This document shows, one piece after another, positions 37,062 to 44,813 of a DNA stretch of 64,000 nt (position 1 is its first letter; the number at the start of each line of letters is the position of its first letter). Below the pieces are notes generated by a model. It worked only from the letters and a program-made list of their open reading frames with translations, ran no database searches and was not told the DNA's origin. This DNA comes from Nakamurella leprariae (lineage in GTDB: Bacteria; Actinomycetota; Actinomycetes; Mycobacteriales; Nakamurellaceae): contig NZ_JAERWK010000006.1 of the NCBI RefSeq assembly GCF_016918035.1, forward strand, positions 62,001-126,000, in the 5' to 3' direction. Made by a program: the position numbers and the translations under genes.

Positions 37062-38259
37062 CCGGGAATCCCAGCGCCTCGCGCAGCGTCAGCACTGGCA
37101 CGTCCAGCTCGACGATGCGGTCGAGCAACGCCCGGAACGCGTCGGCCGGAGTGTCCAACGGGGTGAGCGCGGCGCCGCCCGCGGCGACCAACCCGTGGAA
37201 CGTGAGCACCGTCCACGCCCGGTGGGCCATCGCCCGATCGATCTCGGCGGCCAGCGCGGCCCCGTCCGGATGGGTGGACGGCATGACCAACACGGTGCGG
37301 ATCCGGTCGGGTTCGGTCGGCGGCCAGGTCTCGGTGAGCGCTGCGTAGGCGCTGCGCACCCCGGTGAAGTGCCGCAGCGCGTGCGCGCCTGCCTCGGCCG
37401 ACCACCAGCCGCCCGGATAGGCGAAGGTGTCGGCCGTCCACCCCATCTCGGCGTGCTGCCGGCGCAGCTCGGTGAACTCGTGCTCACGCTGCTGCTCGGT
37501 CATCCGCGCCGAGCCCAGCTGGTGCGTCTCGTCGGTCAGCGCGTGGGCGGTGACTTCCCACCCCTGCGCGATCATCTCGTCGACGTCCCGGCGGGACAGG
37601 TGCTCCGGACCGGTGTCCAGCCGGCCGAGGATGGGTACCACCGAGCCGCGCAGTGACCGCTCGGCCAGCTCGGGCAGGGCGACGGTGGCCTGGCTGGCGA
37701 AGCTGTCGTCGAAGGTCAGGGTGAGCAGGCCGCGTGGGAAGCGCGACGGCTCGGGCATCGAGCCCATGCCGGAGATCTCGGCGGTCGACGGCCCCTTGGC
37801 GGTCAGTCCGACCGTCACGCCGGTGACGGCGGTCCGGTCGGGTCGGCCGTCGAGCGTGACGTCGGCGAAGGACAGCGTGAGCACGGCCTCCTGACCGTCG
37901 CACAGCAGCGGCGGCCGGTCCGGGCCACCGAGCGCATCCGGGAGCACCCGCCACACGAAGGCGCCGTCGCCGGCGGTCAGCCGCACCGTCAGGTCGACCA
38001 ACTCGTCGGCCCCGGTCAGCCGGACCCGCACGGCCGGGGACCGGCCGGTGAGATCCGTCGCGGCGTGCGACCAGGACGTCGAGGCCGGGACCCGCGCATC
38101 CGCGGTCAGCCGGATCGCCCGCGCCCGGCTGGGCGCGCCGGGGCCGGCGGTCCAGGTCAGCTCGGGACGGGGCGGAGCCGGCGGCGGCGCGAGGTCGGTC
38201 ACCCGGTCAGTGGCGCACGCCGGCGTTGCCGGGTGCGGTCGGACGCGGGTCGGGGACAT
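37051..38259 (-). CDS. Polysaccharide deacetylase (NodB-fold) protein
   Basis: A 402-residue protein. The first ~190 residues are a poorly conserved, probably beta-rich carbohydrate-binding-like region. The NodB domain begins GLLTLTFDDSFASQATVALP with the catalytic/metal Asp pair, followed by GWEVTAHALTDETHQLG with the metal His residues, and FAYPGGWWSAEAG. It is therefore a candidate de-N-acetylase acting on a glycan. No clear signal peptide is visible after the ATG at 38257-38259, so its location is uncertain. Confidence 0.8.
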   Translation of the reverse strand: MSPTRVRPHPATPACATDRVTDLAPPPAPPRPELTWTAGPGAPSRARAIRLTADARVPASTSWSHAATDLTGRSPAVRVRLTGADELVDLTVRLTAGDGAFVWRVLPDALGGPDRPPLLCDGQEAVLTLSFADVTLDGRPDRTAVTGVTVGLTAKGPSTAEISGMGSMPEPSRFPRGLLTLTFDDSFASQATVALPELAERSLRGSVVPILGRLDTGPEHLSRRDVDEMIAQGWEVTAHALTDETHQLGSARMTEQQREHEFTELRRQHAEMGWTADTFAYPGGWWSAEAGAHALRHFTGVRSAYAALTETWPPTEPDRIRTVLVMPSTHPDGAALAAEIDRAMAHRAWTVLTFHGLVAAGGAALTPLDTPADAFRALLDRIVELDVPVLTLREALGFPVSD

Positions 38260-38404
38260 TGCGCCGGTCAGCGCGCGTTCGCCCTTCCACTCCGTGTGCC
38301 GGCCATGCCGTTCCGCCCGTGGTCGACCGGTGCGACGATGATCCGGCGCGGCCGCGAGGCGCGATCGGATCGGACGGCCGGGAGGTGCACTGCGGGCGCA
38401 GATC

Positions 38405-39178
38405 ATGCGCAACAACGTGGACGCGGTCATGGGCGTCATCCGCTTCCGGTACAGCCGCACCGGTCACGGCGAGGTGGTGGCCGACAGCCGCAGCGGCACC
38501 CCCACGCTCGATGAGCTGATCGGCGACGATCCATCAGCCCTCGCCGCGCTGGCGACGCTGCGAGCGGACGGCGTCCCGGTCACGGTGACGCACCGCCCCG
38601 CACCGACCATCCGCCGGATCTGCGAGATCCGGGCCGCCCTGACCCTGCGCCGCGCGGACGGCAGTGGCGTGAGCCTGTTGTCGGTCCCCGACCTGGACGC
38701 CGGCGTCATCAGGCTGTCGACCGCCTCAGCCGACATCGAGCTCGTCCGTGCCGCGATGGCACGGTTCGGTCGTGACGTCCTGGTCGAGGACGACGACCTG
38801 CCGATCACTCTGCTGGAGCCCGCGCCGGTCAGGAGCGCGCCGGCTCCGGCTGCGCCGCCGTGTACCGGTCCCAGAGCGACCCGGCGTTGGCGGTGCGGAT
38901 GTACGGCTCCATCGACTCCAGCCCGACGTCGACCGGCGAGCGGTCGAGATCCGCGAGTCGGTCGATCGTCTCCTGCCGGGACCAGCCCCGGGCGACCGCG
39001 TCGGCGGCGGCGTGCATCCAGGCCAGCAGCACTGCGCGCTGCGCCGCGACGGCGCCCAGGGTGGTCACCGGGCCGTGCCCGGGCACCACGACATCGACGT
39101 CCAGCGCGGCGATCCGGTCCAGCGCGACCAGCCACCCGTCGAGATCCGACGTCATCAGCCAGGTCCGGCACTCGCTGA
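38405..39178 (+). CDS. Hypothetical protein, probably missing its natural stop
   Basis: From ATG 38405 the first ~145 residues look like a real globular protein (for example GTPTLDELIGDDPSALAALA and ELVRAAMARFGRDVLVEDDD). The remaining ~110 residues are Arg/Pro-rich and lie antisense to the MBL gene (38829-39704), typical of read-through. No family is recognised. It fills an otherwise empty 570-base gap. The real gene may end near 38830, with its stop lost by mutation or base error. Confidence 0.35.
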   Translation: MRNNVDAVMGVIRFRYSRTGHGEVVADSRSGTPTLDELIGDDPSALAALATLRADGVPVTVTHRPAPTIRRICEIRAALTLRRADGSGVSLLSVPDLDAGVIRLSTASADIELVRAAMARFGRDVLVEDDDLPITLLEPAPVRSAPAPAAPPCTGPRATRRWRCGCTAPSTPARRRPASGRDPRVGRSSPAGTSPGRPRRRRRASRPAALRAAPRRRPGWSPGRARAPRHRRPARRSGPARPATRRDPTSSARSGTR

Positions 39179-39704
39179 AGATGGTGTCACCGGTGAACAC
39201 CACCCGCTCCTGCGGCACCACCACGGCCAGCTGCCCGGGGGTGTGGCCGGGGGTGTGCAGCAGCTCGAAGGTGTGGTCACCGACGTGCAGGGTGGCGTCG
39301 CCGGTGAGCACGATCGAGCCCTTGTTCGGATCGGCGAAATAGGTTTCCCGATCGGGGAAGTGGGCCAACGCCGCCGGATCGTGGGTGTGCACCGACTCCA
39401 GCGCGAACTCGTACGAGTCCAGCCCGGGCCGGACCTCCATGAAGTTGTCGTACACGCCCTGGTGCAGCACCACCTCCCCGGCACCGCGGAACCACCAGTT
39501 GCCGAAGATGTGGTCGACGTGGTGCTCGGTGTTCACGATGAACCGGATGGGACCGAGCGCCTCGGCCCGCCGGCGCAGCTCGACGGCATGGGTCGGCAGC
39601 TGCGGCGTGTCGACGACGACCACGCCCCCGGCGGTGCGGACCAGGCTGGGATTGCAGCCCTTGAGCGTGGTGTCGGTCCAGACATTGTCGGTCAGCTGCT
39701 GCAC
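38829..39704 (-). CDS. MBL-fold metallo-hydrolase
   Basis: A 291-residue metallo-beta-lactamase-fold hydrolase. The first metal motif reads TEHHVDHIFGNW: counting back from the conserved Asp-His, the position normally occupied by the first His of HxHxDH is Glu. The other ligands are present in LLHTPGHTPGQL, VFTGDTIFSE and VVPGHGPVTT. GTG 39702-39704 follows GGAAGGAGA at the right distance. It is the third gene of the LLM-FAH-MBL cassette, 34 bases after the FAH gene, so it probably hydrolyses an intermediate of the same unknown pathway. Confidence 0.85.
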   Translation of the reverse strand: MQQLTDNVWTDTTLKGCNPSLVRTAGGVVVVDTPQLPTHAVELRRRAEALGPIRFIVNTEHHVDHIFGNWWFRGAGEVVLHQGVYDNFMEVRPGLDSYEFALESVHTHDPAALAHFPDRETYFADPNKGSIVLTGDATLHVGDHTFELLHTPGHTPGQLAVVVPQERVVFTGDTIFSECRTWLMTSDLDGWLVALDRIAALDVDVVVPGHGPVTTLGAVAAQRAVLLAWMHAAADAVARGWSRQETIDRLADLDRSPVDVGLESMEPYIRTANAGSLWDRYTAAQPEPARS

Positions 39705-39738
39705 GTGCCGTCTCCTTCCGGCTGCCGCACGATCCTCG

Positions 39739-40698
39739 TCACCGCCCGGACGCCCGCCCGGACGCGGCCCGGGCGGGCAGCGGGATGACGTCGGCACCGG
39801 CGCGGATCGTCGCGTCGATCGAGCCGATGCTCTCGACGGCGAGGTGGACCTCGTCCCCGGGTCGCAGCCACGGGTAGGCCGCGGCCCCGTGCACCCTGGC
39901 CAGCTCCAGGATGCAGCCGGTACCGACCGTGCCGCTGCCGATCACGTCGCCGGGCAGCAGCGTCGTCCCACGCGACGCATAGGCCAGCATCTCCCCGAAC
40001 GACCAGTACAGCTCGGCGAGACTGCCCCTGCTGTAGGGCATTCCGTTCACCGACGCGGTCATGGCCAGGTCGAAGCCGTTGTCGCGGCGGAACGGTTCCA
40101 GCTCGTCCGGGGTGACCAGGTACCCGCTGAAGCTGGTGGCGGTGTCCTTGCCCTTGGCCGGGCCGAGCGACTGCAGCATCTCGTGTTCCTGCAGGTCCCG
40201 GGCGCTCCAGTCGCACAGCACGACGTACCCGGCGATGTGCTGCTCGGCCCGGTCCGGGTGCAGATCGGATCCGGCCCGGCCGATCACCGCCGCCACCTCG
40301 AGTTCGTAGTCGAAGGCGGCGGATCCCGGGGCGATCGGCACCGGCTCGTACGGTCCCCGGGTCGCGGCCGGGTTGGTGAAGTAGAAGACGGGCGCCTCGT
40401 ACCACCCGGGGTCGACCTCCCGGCCCAGCGCTCGCATCGAGGTGACCACGTGGTTCTCGAAGGCCATGAAGTCACGGATGGATGGTGGCCGCGGGATCGG
40501 CGCGAGCAGCCGCACCTCGTCCGGCGACACGACCTCGGCCGGATCGGCCAGCGCCGAGCTGGCCGCGCCCTCCAGGCCGACCCCGGCCAGCAGCTCGGCC
40601 AGGGATGCGTTGCCGCGCACGCCGCGCAGCTCGCCCTCGTGCAGCAACCCGATCCGCGGACCGACGGACCTCGCCGAGCGGTAGGTGGCCCAGCGCAT
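39739..40698 (-). CDS. Fumarylacetoacetate hydrolase-family protein
   Basis: A 319-residue FAH-fold enzyme, cleaving a C-C bond or decarboxylating/hydrating a keto acid. Features include PSIRDFMAFENHV, FDYELEVAAVIG with metal Glu residues, GYVVLCDWSARDLQEHEM, KGKDTATSFSGYLVTPDEL and LLPGDVIGSGTVGTGCILEL. Such proteins act at the end of aromatic or cyclic-compound degradation. ATG 40696-40698 overlaps the stop of the LLM oxidoreductase gene (ATGA). Confidence 0.88.
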   Translation of the reverse strand: MRWATYRSARSVGPRIGLLHEGELRGVRGNASLAELLAGVGLEGAASSALADPAEVVSPDEVRLLAPIPRPPSIRDFMAFENHVVTSMRALGREVDPGWYEAPVFYFTNPAATRGPYEPVPIAPGSAAFDYELEVAAVIGRAGSDLHPDRAEQHIAGYVVLCDWSARDLQEHEMLQSLGPAKGKDTATSFSGYLVTPDELEPFRRDNGFDLAMTASVNGMPYSRGSLAELYWSFGEMLAYASRGTTLLPGDVIGSGTVGTGCILELARVHGAAAYPWLRPGDEVHLAVESIGSIDATIRAGADVIPLPARAASGRASGR

Positions 40699-41948
40699 CA
40701 GGCGGTCGGTTCCAGGCTGGCGGCGGTCAACCCGAACTCCGGCATGATCTCGGTGGCGAACAGCTCCAGGGTGCGCAGGCCCTCGTCCCGTGGGATGAGG
40801 CCCCAGTGGAACAGCCACACCAGGTAGTCCAGGGGGATGTGCTCCAGCAGCCGTTCCAGTTGCCGCTTCACGTCGTCGACGGTGCCACCCAGCAACAGGC
40901 CGCTGTCCAGCAGCCGGTCGGCCAGGTGCTCACCGGGCTTGGGCACGGGTCCCTCCTCGCCGGGCAGCCGTGCGCCCTCCATGAAGCCGAACTGCTCGTA
41001 CCAGCCGTGCCAGACCGGGCGCTCGTACCTGTCCACCGCGGCGTACAGCTCGGCCTTGGAGTCCGCGAAGTGGATGGTGCGGCAGAGCCCGATGCCCTGC
41101 CCCCAGGGCACGTCCCGCCCGCGCGACGCCGCCCCCTCCTGGTACATCCGGGCCAGCAGGTCCACCGTCTCGAGCGGGCCGGCCAGGATCGTCGGCGTCA
41201 CGTCCTCCTCCCCGCACCAGCGCAGCGTCCCCGGGCTGGCCCCGAACGCCTGGAACAGCTGCGGGTGCGGCGACGTGTACGGCTTGGGGCACACCGAGAC
41301 GGCGCGCACCGTGCCGTCCTCGTCGACCTCGCCGGGGGCGCCGTACGGCAGCGTCGTGGTCCGGGTCGGCGGCCAGTCCGGGATGCCCGACCGCGGGTAC
41401 GGCACCTGGTACGTCGGACCGTCGTAGGTCAGCAGCTCGTCGGTCCACGCCTGCTTCATGATCGCGTAGTGCTCGTTGAACAGCACCCGGTTGCGCTGGT
41501 CGGCCTCGGACTGGTCGGACGCGGTGGACTGGACCTGGAAGGTCTGGCCGATGATGTTCTGCCAGCGCGCCTGGTAGCCGCGGGCCATGCCGACGAACAG
41601 TCGGCCCTTGAGCATGTGGTCGACGATCGCGATCTCCTCGGCCAGCCGGATCGGATCGTGCGTGGGCAGCACCAGGCCGAGCTGGCCGTGCATCAGCCGC
41701 CGGGTGAACTGCCCGAGGTACAGGTTGAGCATGAGCGGCGCGGGCGACAGTTCGAGGCCCTCGGAGTGCAGGTGGTGCTCGACGTGCGTGATGCCCCAGT
41801 AGCCGAGCTCGTCGGCCGCCTGCACGAGCTCGACCAGTCCTTCGAGCATCTGGGTGTAGGCGGCGACGTCACGGCCGATGGGCCGCAGCCTGGCCATCGC
41901 ATCGGTGTCGCCGACGGTCGGGTACACCTGCAGGATCACATCGGTCAT
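40698..41948 (-). CDS. LLM-class flavin-dependent oxidoreductase
   Basis: A 416-residue luciferase-like TIM-barrel monooxygenase using reduced FMN. Diagnostic pieces are ELGYWGITHVEHHLHSEGLE near residue 50, FTRRLMHGQLGLVLPTHDPI, GRLFVGMARGYQARW and LAGPLETVDLLARMYQEG. It is the first gene of the LLM-FAH-MBL cassette and probably starts attack on a cyclic or carbonyl substrate. ATG 41946-41948 has GAGGGACGAG upstream. It is divergent from the AraC regulator, which likely controls it. Confidence 0.88.
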   Translation of the reverse strand: MTDVILQVYPTVGDTDAMARLRPIGRDVAAYTQMLEGLVELVQAADELGYWGITHVEHHLHSEGLELSPAPLMLNLYLGQFTRRLMHGQLGLVLPTHDPIRLAEEIAIVDHMLKGRLFVGMARGYQARWQNIIGQTFQVQSTASDQSEADQRNRVLFNEHYAIMKQAWTDELLTYDGPTYQVPYPRSGIPDWPPTRTTTLPYGAPGEVDEDGTVRAVSVCPKPYTSPHPQLFQAFGASPGTLRWCGEEDVTPTILAGPLETVDLLARMYQEGAASRGRDVPWGQGIGLCRTIHFADSKAELYAAVDRYERPVWHGWYEQFGFMEGARLPGEEGPVPKPGEHLADRLLDSGLLLGGTVDDVKRQLERLLEHIPLDYLVWLFHWGLIPRDEGLRTLELFATEIMPEFGLTAASLEPTA

Positions 41949-42118
41949 GGCTCGTCCCTCGTCGTCGAGTGGTCTGCCGCCAGACGCTAGGACCGCGGCC
42001 ACCGGCCCACCACCCGGTGTGCGCGGCGTCCTGACCGTTTCGCGCTGACCGTTCCGCCCTTCCGCGCAGTGGCCGGGGTCGCGGGGCGGCGCTAGCCTGC
42101 CCGGCGTCGGGGGTCCGT

Positions 42119-43153
42119 GTGCCGCCGGAGAGCGGAGGTGGCGACATCCCAGCCGGAGCCGCAGCGCTGATCGCTGCCCCGATGACCCCGTCGATCCCGC
42201 GGCGGACCGCCGACCCGGACGAGGCGCAGGACATCGTCCGCCAGGTCTACGTCCCGCACCGACTGGCCTCTCCGCGGACCGGTCGGCTGGCCTTCGAACT
42301 GGAGTCGCACGCGTCGGGCTCGGTCACGCTGGGCCGTCTCCGGTACGGCGCCGACGTGGAACTGACCGTCCCGCCCATGGCCTCGGCGTACCACGTGAAC
42401 CTGCCGGTGCGGGGGCGGTTCACCGCACGGCAGCCCGCTGAGGAGGTGGCCGGCGGCGTCCGCGCGCGGGCGGTGGTCTTCGACCCGGACCTGCCGCACG
42501 TCGCCGCCTGGGCCGCCGACGCCGTCGTGTTCGCGCTCAAGGTCGACCGGCGCGCGCTGCTCACCCACGCCGGCGGCCTGCTGGGCGCCGATCCGCCGGC
42601 GGCGATCCGGTTCCCGCTCGGCTTCGAGCTGACCAGCCCGGCCGGGCAGAGCCTGCTGGCCGCGGTGCGCTTCCTGTGGCAGGAACTGCGGCGGGACGGC
42701 GGGGTGGCCAGCAGCCCGATCCTGCGCGCCCAGCTCGAGGGCTTCCTGCTGACCCAGCTGCTCACCGGCATCCCGAACGACGTGCGCGAGGTCCTGGTGC
42801 GGCCGGCGCGGCGGCCCGGCCGGGACCACGTGGCCCGGGTCGTCGACCACGTGCAGGCCCACCCCGAACAGGCCCTCTCGCTGGCCGACCTGGCCCGCAT
42901 CGGTGCGGTCGGGGCCCGGGCGCTGCAGGAGGGGTTCCGGGCGGAGTTCGGGATGTCGCCGACCGCCTACCTGCGGTCGGTCCGGCTCGAGCGGGTGCAC
43001 GCCGACCTGCTGGCCGCTCCAGCCGGGGCGACGGTCACCGCGGTCGCGACCCGCTGGGGCTTCGCCCATCTGAGCCGGTTCGCCGAGCAGTACCGGCGCC
43101 GGTTCGGGCAGGCGCCGTCGGCGACGCTGCACCGGGCGGTCACCACGCAGTGA
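42119..43153 (+). CDS. AraC-family transcriptional regulator
   Basis: An up to 344-residue regulator. The N-terminal ~200 residues resemble the AraC_binding_2 (XylS-like) sensor domain (LPVRGRFTARQP, VVFDPDLPHVAAW). The C-terminal double HTH reads LSLADLARIGAVGARALQEG, FRAEFGMSPTAYLRSVRLER and VATRWGFAHLSRFAEQYRRR. The start is not certain: GTG 42119 or ATG 42182 are both possible. It is divergent from the LLM-FAH-MBL cassette with a ~170-base gap, the usual arrangement for its target operon. Confidence 0.88.
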   Translation: MPPESGGGDIPAGAAALIAAPMTPSIPRRTADPDEAQDIVRQVYVPHRLASPRTGRLAFELESHASGSVTLGRLRYGADVELTVPPMASAYHVNLPVRGRFTARQPAEEVAGGVRARAVVFDPDLPHVAAWAADAVVFALKVDRRALLTHAGGLLGADPPAAIRFPLGFELTSPAGQSLLAAVRFLWQELRRDGGVASSPILRAQLEGFLLTQLLTGIPNDVREVLVRPARRPGRDHVARVVDHVQAHPEQALSLADLARIGAVGARALQEGFRAEFGMSPTAYLRSVRLERVHADLLAAPAGATVTAVATRWGFAHLSRFAEQYRRRFGQAPSATLHRAVTTQ

Positions 43154-43199
43154 CGAACGAGGTCAGGCCGCGGAAGCGGATCCCTGACCCCGCTGCCAT

Positions 43200-43997
43200 T
43201 CACGTGTTCCGGTGACCGAGTCGACGGGAGACCACAGCTGCTCCTTCGATCAGGGCGGCCGCCAGCTCGTCGCGGCGTGGTGGCTGGAAGGCACTGAGGA
43301 ACCCACCGAAGCTGAGCGCCGCGACCGCGCGGCCGGATCGGTCGTGGATGCAGGCCCCGAGTGCGGCGACGCCCGGGGTGACGTCCTCCAGGCTCAGCGC
43401 GTAGCCCCGCTCCCGGGTCCGGGCCAGCAACTCGCGGAGTTCGGCCGGGTCCATGGTGTGTCCCAGCGACGTCGTGATCGGGCCGGCCTCCAGCACTCGG
43501 GGCAGCAGCGTGTCTTCGAGCTCGGCCAGCAGGGCCAGCGGCGCCCCGCCCACGTGGAGCGGCAGCGACCGGCCCACCGACAGCGTCATCACCCGGACCG
43601 GCCGGCTGCTCTCGATGAGGTCCAGGCACACCCCTCGGGTCCCGTCGGGCACCACCAGGTAGACGTTCTCGTCGAAGCGCGCGGCCAGGTCCGACATCAC
43701 GTGACTCGCCTCGGTGCGCAGGTCGTAACTGCCCAGGACCACCGATGCCAGTTCGAAGACTCGCAGCGTCATCCGGTAGCTGCCCGACGAGGTCCGCTCG
43801 ATCCAGCCGGTCAGCTCGAGGGTGTCCAGGATGCGGAAGGTCGTCGTGCGTGTGTAGCCGCAGCGCTCGACGACCTCCTGGAGCGTCAGCTGCGGCTGCT
43901 CCCGGTCGAACGCCTCCAGCACCCTGGTGGCCTTGACGACCGAGGCGATGTGGTTCTTCGGGTCGATCGTCGGTTCCGGTCGAAGCATCCGCGCCAT
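43200..43997 (-). CDS. IclR-family transcriptional regulator
   Basis: A 265-residue regulator. The winged-helix part contains VVKATRVLEAFDREQPQLTL and VERCGYTRTTTFRILDTLEL, followed by the IclR effector domain (residues ~95-260) with ASHVMSDLAARFDENVYLVV, LPLHVGGAPLALLAELED, RERGYALSLEDVTPGVAALG and ALSFGGFLSAF. It starts at ATG 43995-43997, divergent from the sugar catabolic operon at 44181. Two matching palindromes in between (44042-44056, 44144-44158) are probable binding sites. The ligand is likely an intermediate of that pathway. Confidence 0.92.
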   Translation of the reverse strand: MARMLRPEPTIDPKNHIASVVKATRVLEAFDREQPQLTLQEVVERCGYTRTTTFRILDTLELTGWIERTSSGSYRMTLRVFELASVVLGSYDLRTEASHVMSDLAARFDENVYLVVPDGTRGVCLDLIESSRPVRVMTLSVGRSLPLHVGGAPLALLAELEDTLLPRVLEAGPITTSLGHTMDPAELRELLARTRERGYALSLEDVTPGVAALGACIHDRSGRAVAALSFGGFLSAFQPPRRDELAAALIEGAAVVSRRLGHRNT

Positions 43998-44041
43998 GGC
44001 AACCGTCCGTCCAGGAAGGGCGCGCCGTCGCGCCGGGGTGA

Positions 44042-44056
44042 TTCCGGATTCCGGAC
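44042..44056. promoter_or_regulatory. Candidate IclR operator 1
   Basis: TTCCGGATTCCGGAC, a 15-base palindrome with one mismatch in the last base. It lies 45 bases upstream of the IclR gene start and is a near-copy of the site at 44144-44158, suggesting autoregulation by the same protein. Confidence 0.5.
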
Positions 44057-44143
44057 GACTGTTCCAGATCGAACCGAGTTCCGCATGTGAGCGTTGACAC
44101 GCGAGCGATCCATGTGGAACCGTCTCGACGTTCCGGACGGTGG

Positions 44144-44158
44144 TTCCGGATTCCGGAA
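44144..44158. promoter_or_regulatory. Candidate IclR operator 2
   Basis: TTCCGGATTCCGGAA is a perfect palindrome around one central base. It is 22 bases upstream of the first gene of the catabolic operon and downstream of a TTGACA at 44093-44098, the right place for repression. It shares 14 of 15 bases with operator 1. Confidence 0.6.
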
Positions 44159-44180
44159 TCTGCAGCACCGAGGAGCGCCC

Positions 44181-44813
44181 ATGACGGTCGGGACCGTACG
44201 CAGCGACCCTTCTCCGGACGGTCTGGACGACCCGGCGTCGGCGGCGTCGGCCCGTGGCCCGGAGGTCACCGGTGCCTGGACGATCACGCTGGACGATCGG
44301 GCCACGTTCCGGCGGCCCGGCGGTCCGGCGTCCGGCGACGGGAGCGACGTCTCGGTCGACGGGCTGGCCTCGTTCGACGTCATGGTGGCCAGGTTCGTTG
44401 CCGCACCGCAGGTTCCGACGGTCCTGGCCGAGCTGGCCGGTCGCTCGGCCGCGGTGCCGTCCGTCCTGCACCGGCCGCCCCGCCCGGGCAGCGCGGAACC
44501 CGGTGTCCTGGTGGGCATGTCCTATCGGACCACGCTCGTGGAGATCCTCGGCGCCGTCCTGGACGGCCTGGCCGCCGACCTGGCCGCCGCGGCCCACGCG
44601 CTCGGCGTCGACGGGCCGGTGACGTTGCGGTGCGAGCACCCGGTGGCGCCGGTCGTCGCCGCGGTCCTGGCCGCCATGAGCGGCTCGACGGTCCGGTTGG
44701 ACCCGGCACGGACGGGGCCCCGCGCCACCGGATCAGGCAGCGAGCACGCCGGCCTGCTGCGCGACATGCGGGTCCCACTCGCGGAACTGGCCCGGGTCGG
44801 GGGATCGTCGTGA
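44181..44813 (+). CDS. Orphan protein resembling the C-terminal half of FGGY kinases
   Basis: A 210-residue protein of no assigned family. Residues ~115-180 follow the FGGY C-terminal pattern: GVLVGMSYRTTLVEILGAVL then DGLAADLAAAAHALGVDGPV, matching the family's GxxxGL...LxRAVxEG helix. The TGGGA phosphate-binding motif that should follow is replaced by TLRCEHPVAP, so kinase activity is not expected. ATG 44181 is preceded by GAGGAG, and the stop overlaps the start of the full FGGY kinase gene (GTGA), so both are made together. A regulatory or scaffold partner of that kinase is my inference. The first ~50 residues are low complexity. Confidence 0.6.
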   Translation: MTVGTVRSDPSPDGLDDPASAASARGPEVTGAWTITLDDRATFRRPGGPASGDGSDVSVDGLASFDVMVARFVAAPQVPTVLAELAGRSAAVPSVLHRPPRPGSAEPGVLVGMSYRTTLVEILGAVLDGLAADLAAAAHALGVDGPVTLRCEHPVAPVVAAVLAAMSGSTVRLDPARTGPRATGSGSEHAGLLRDMRVPLAELARVGGSS

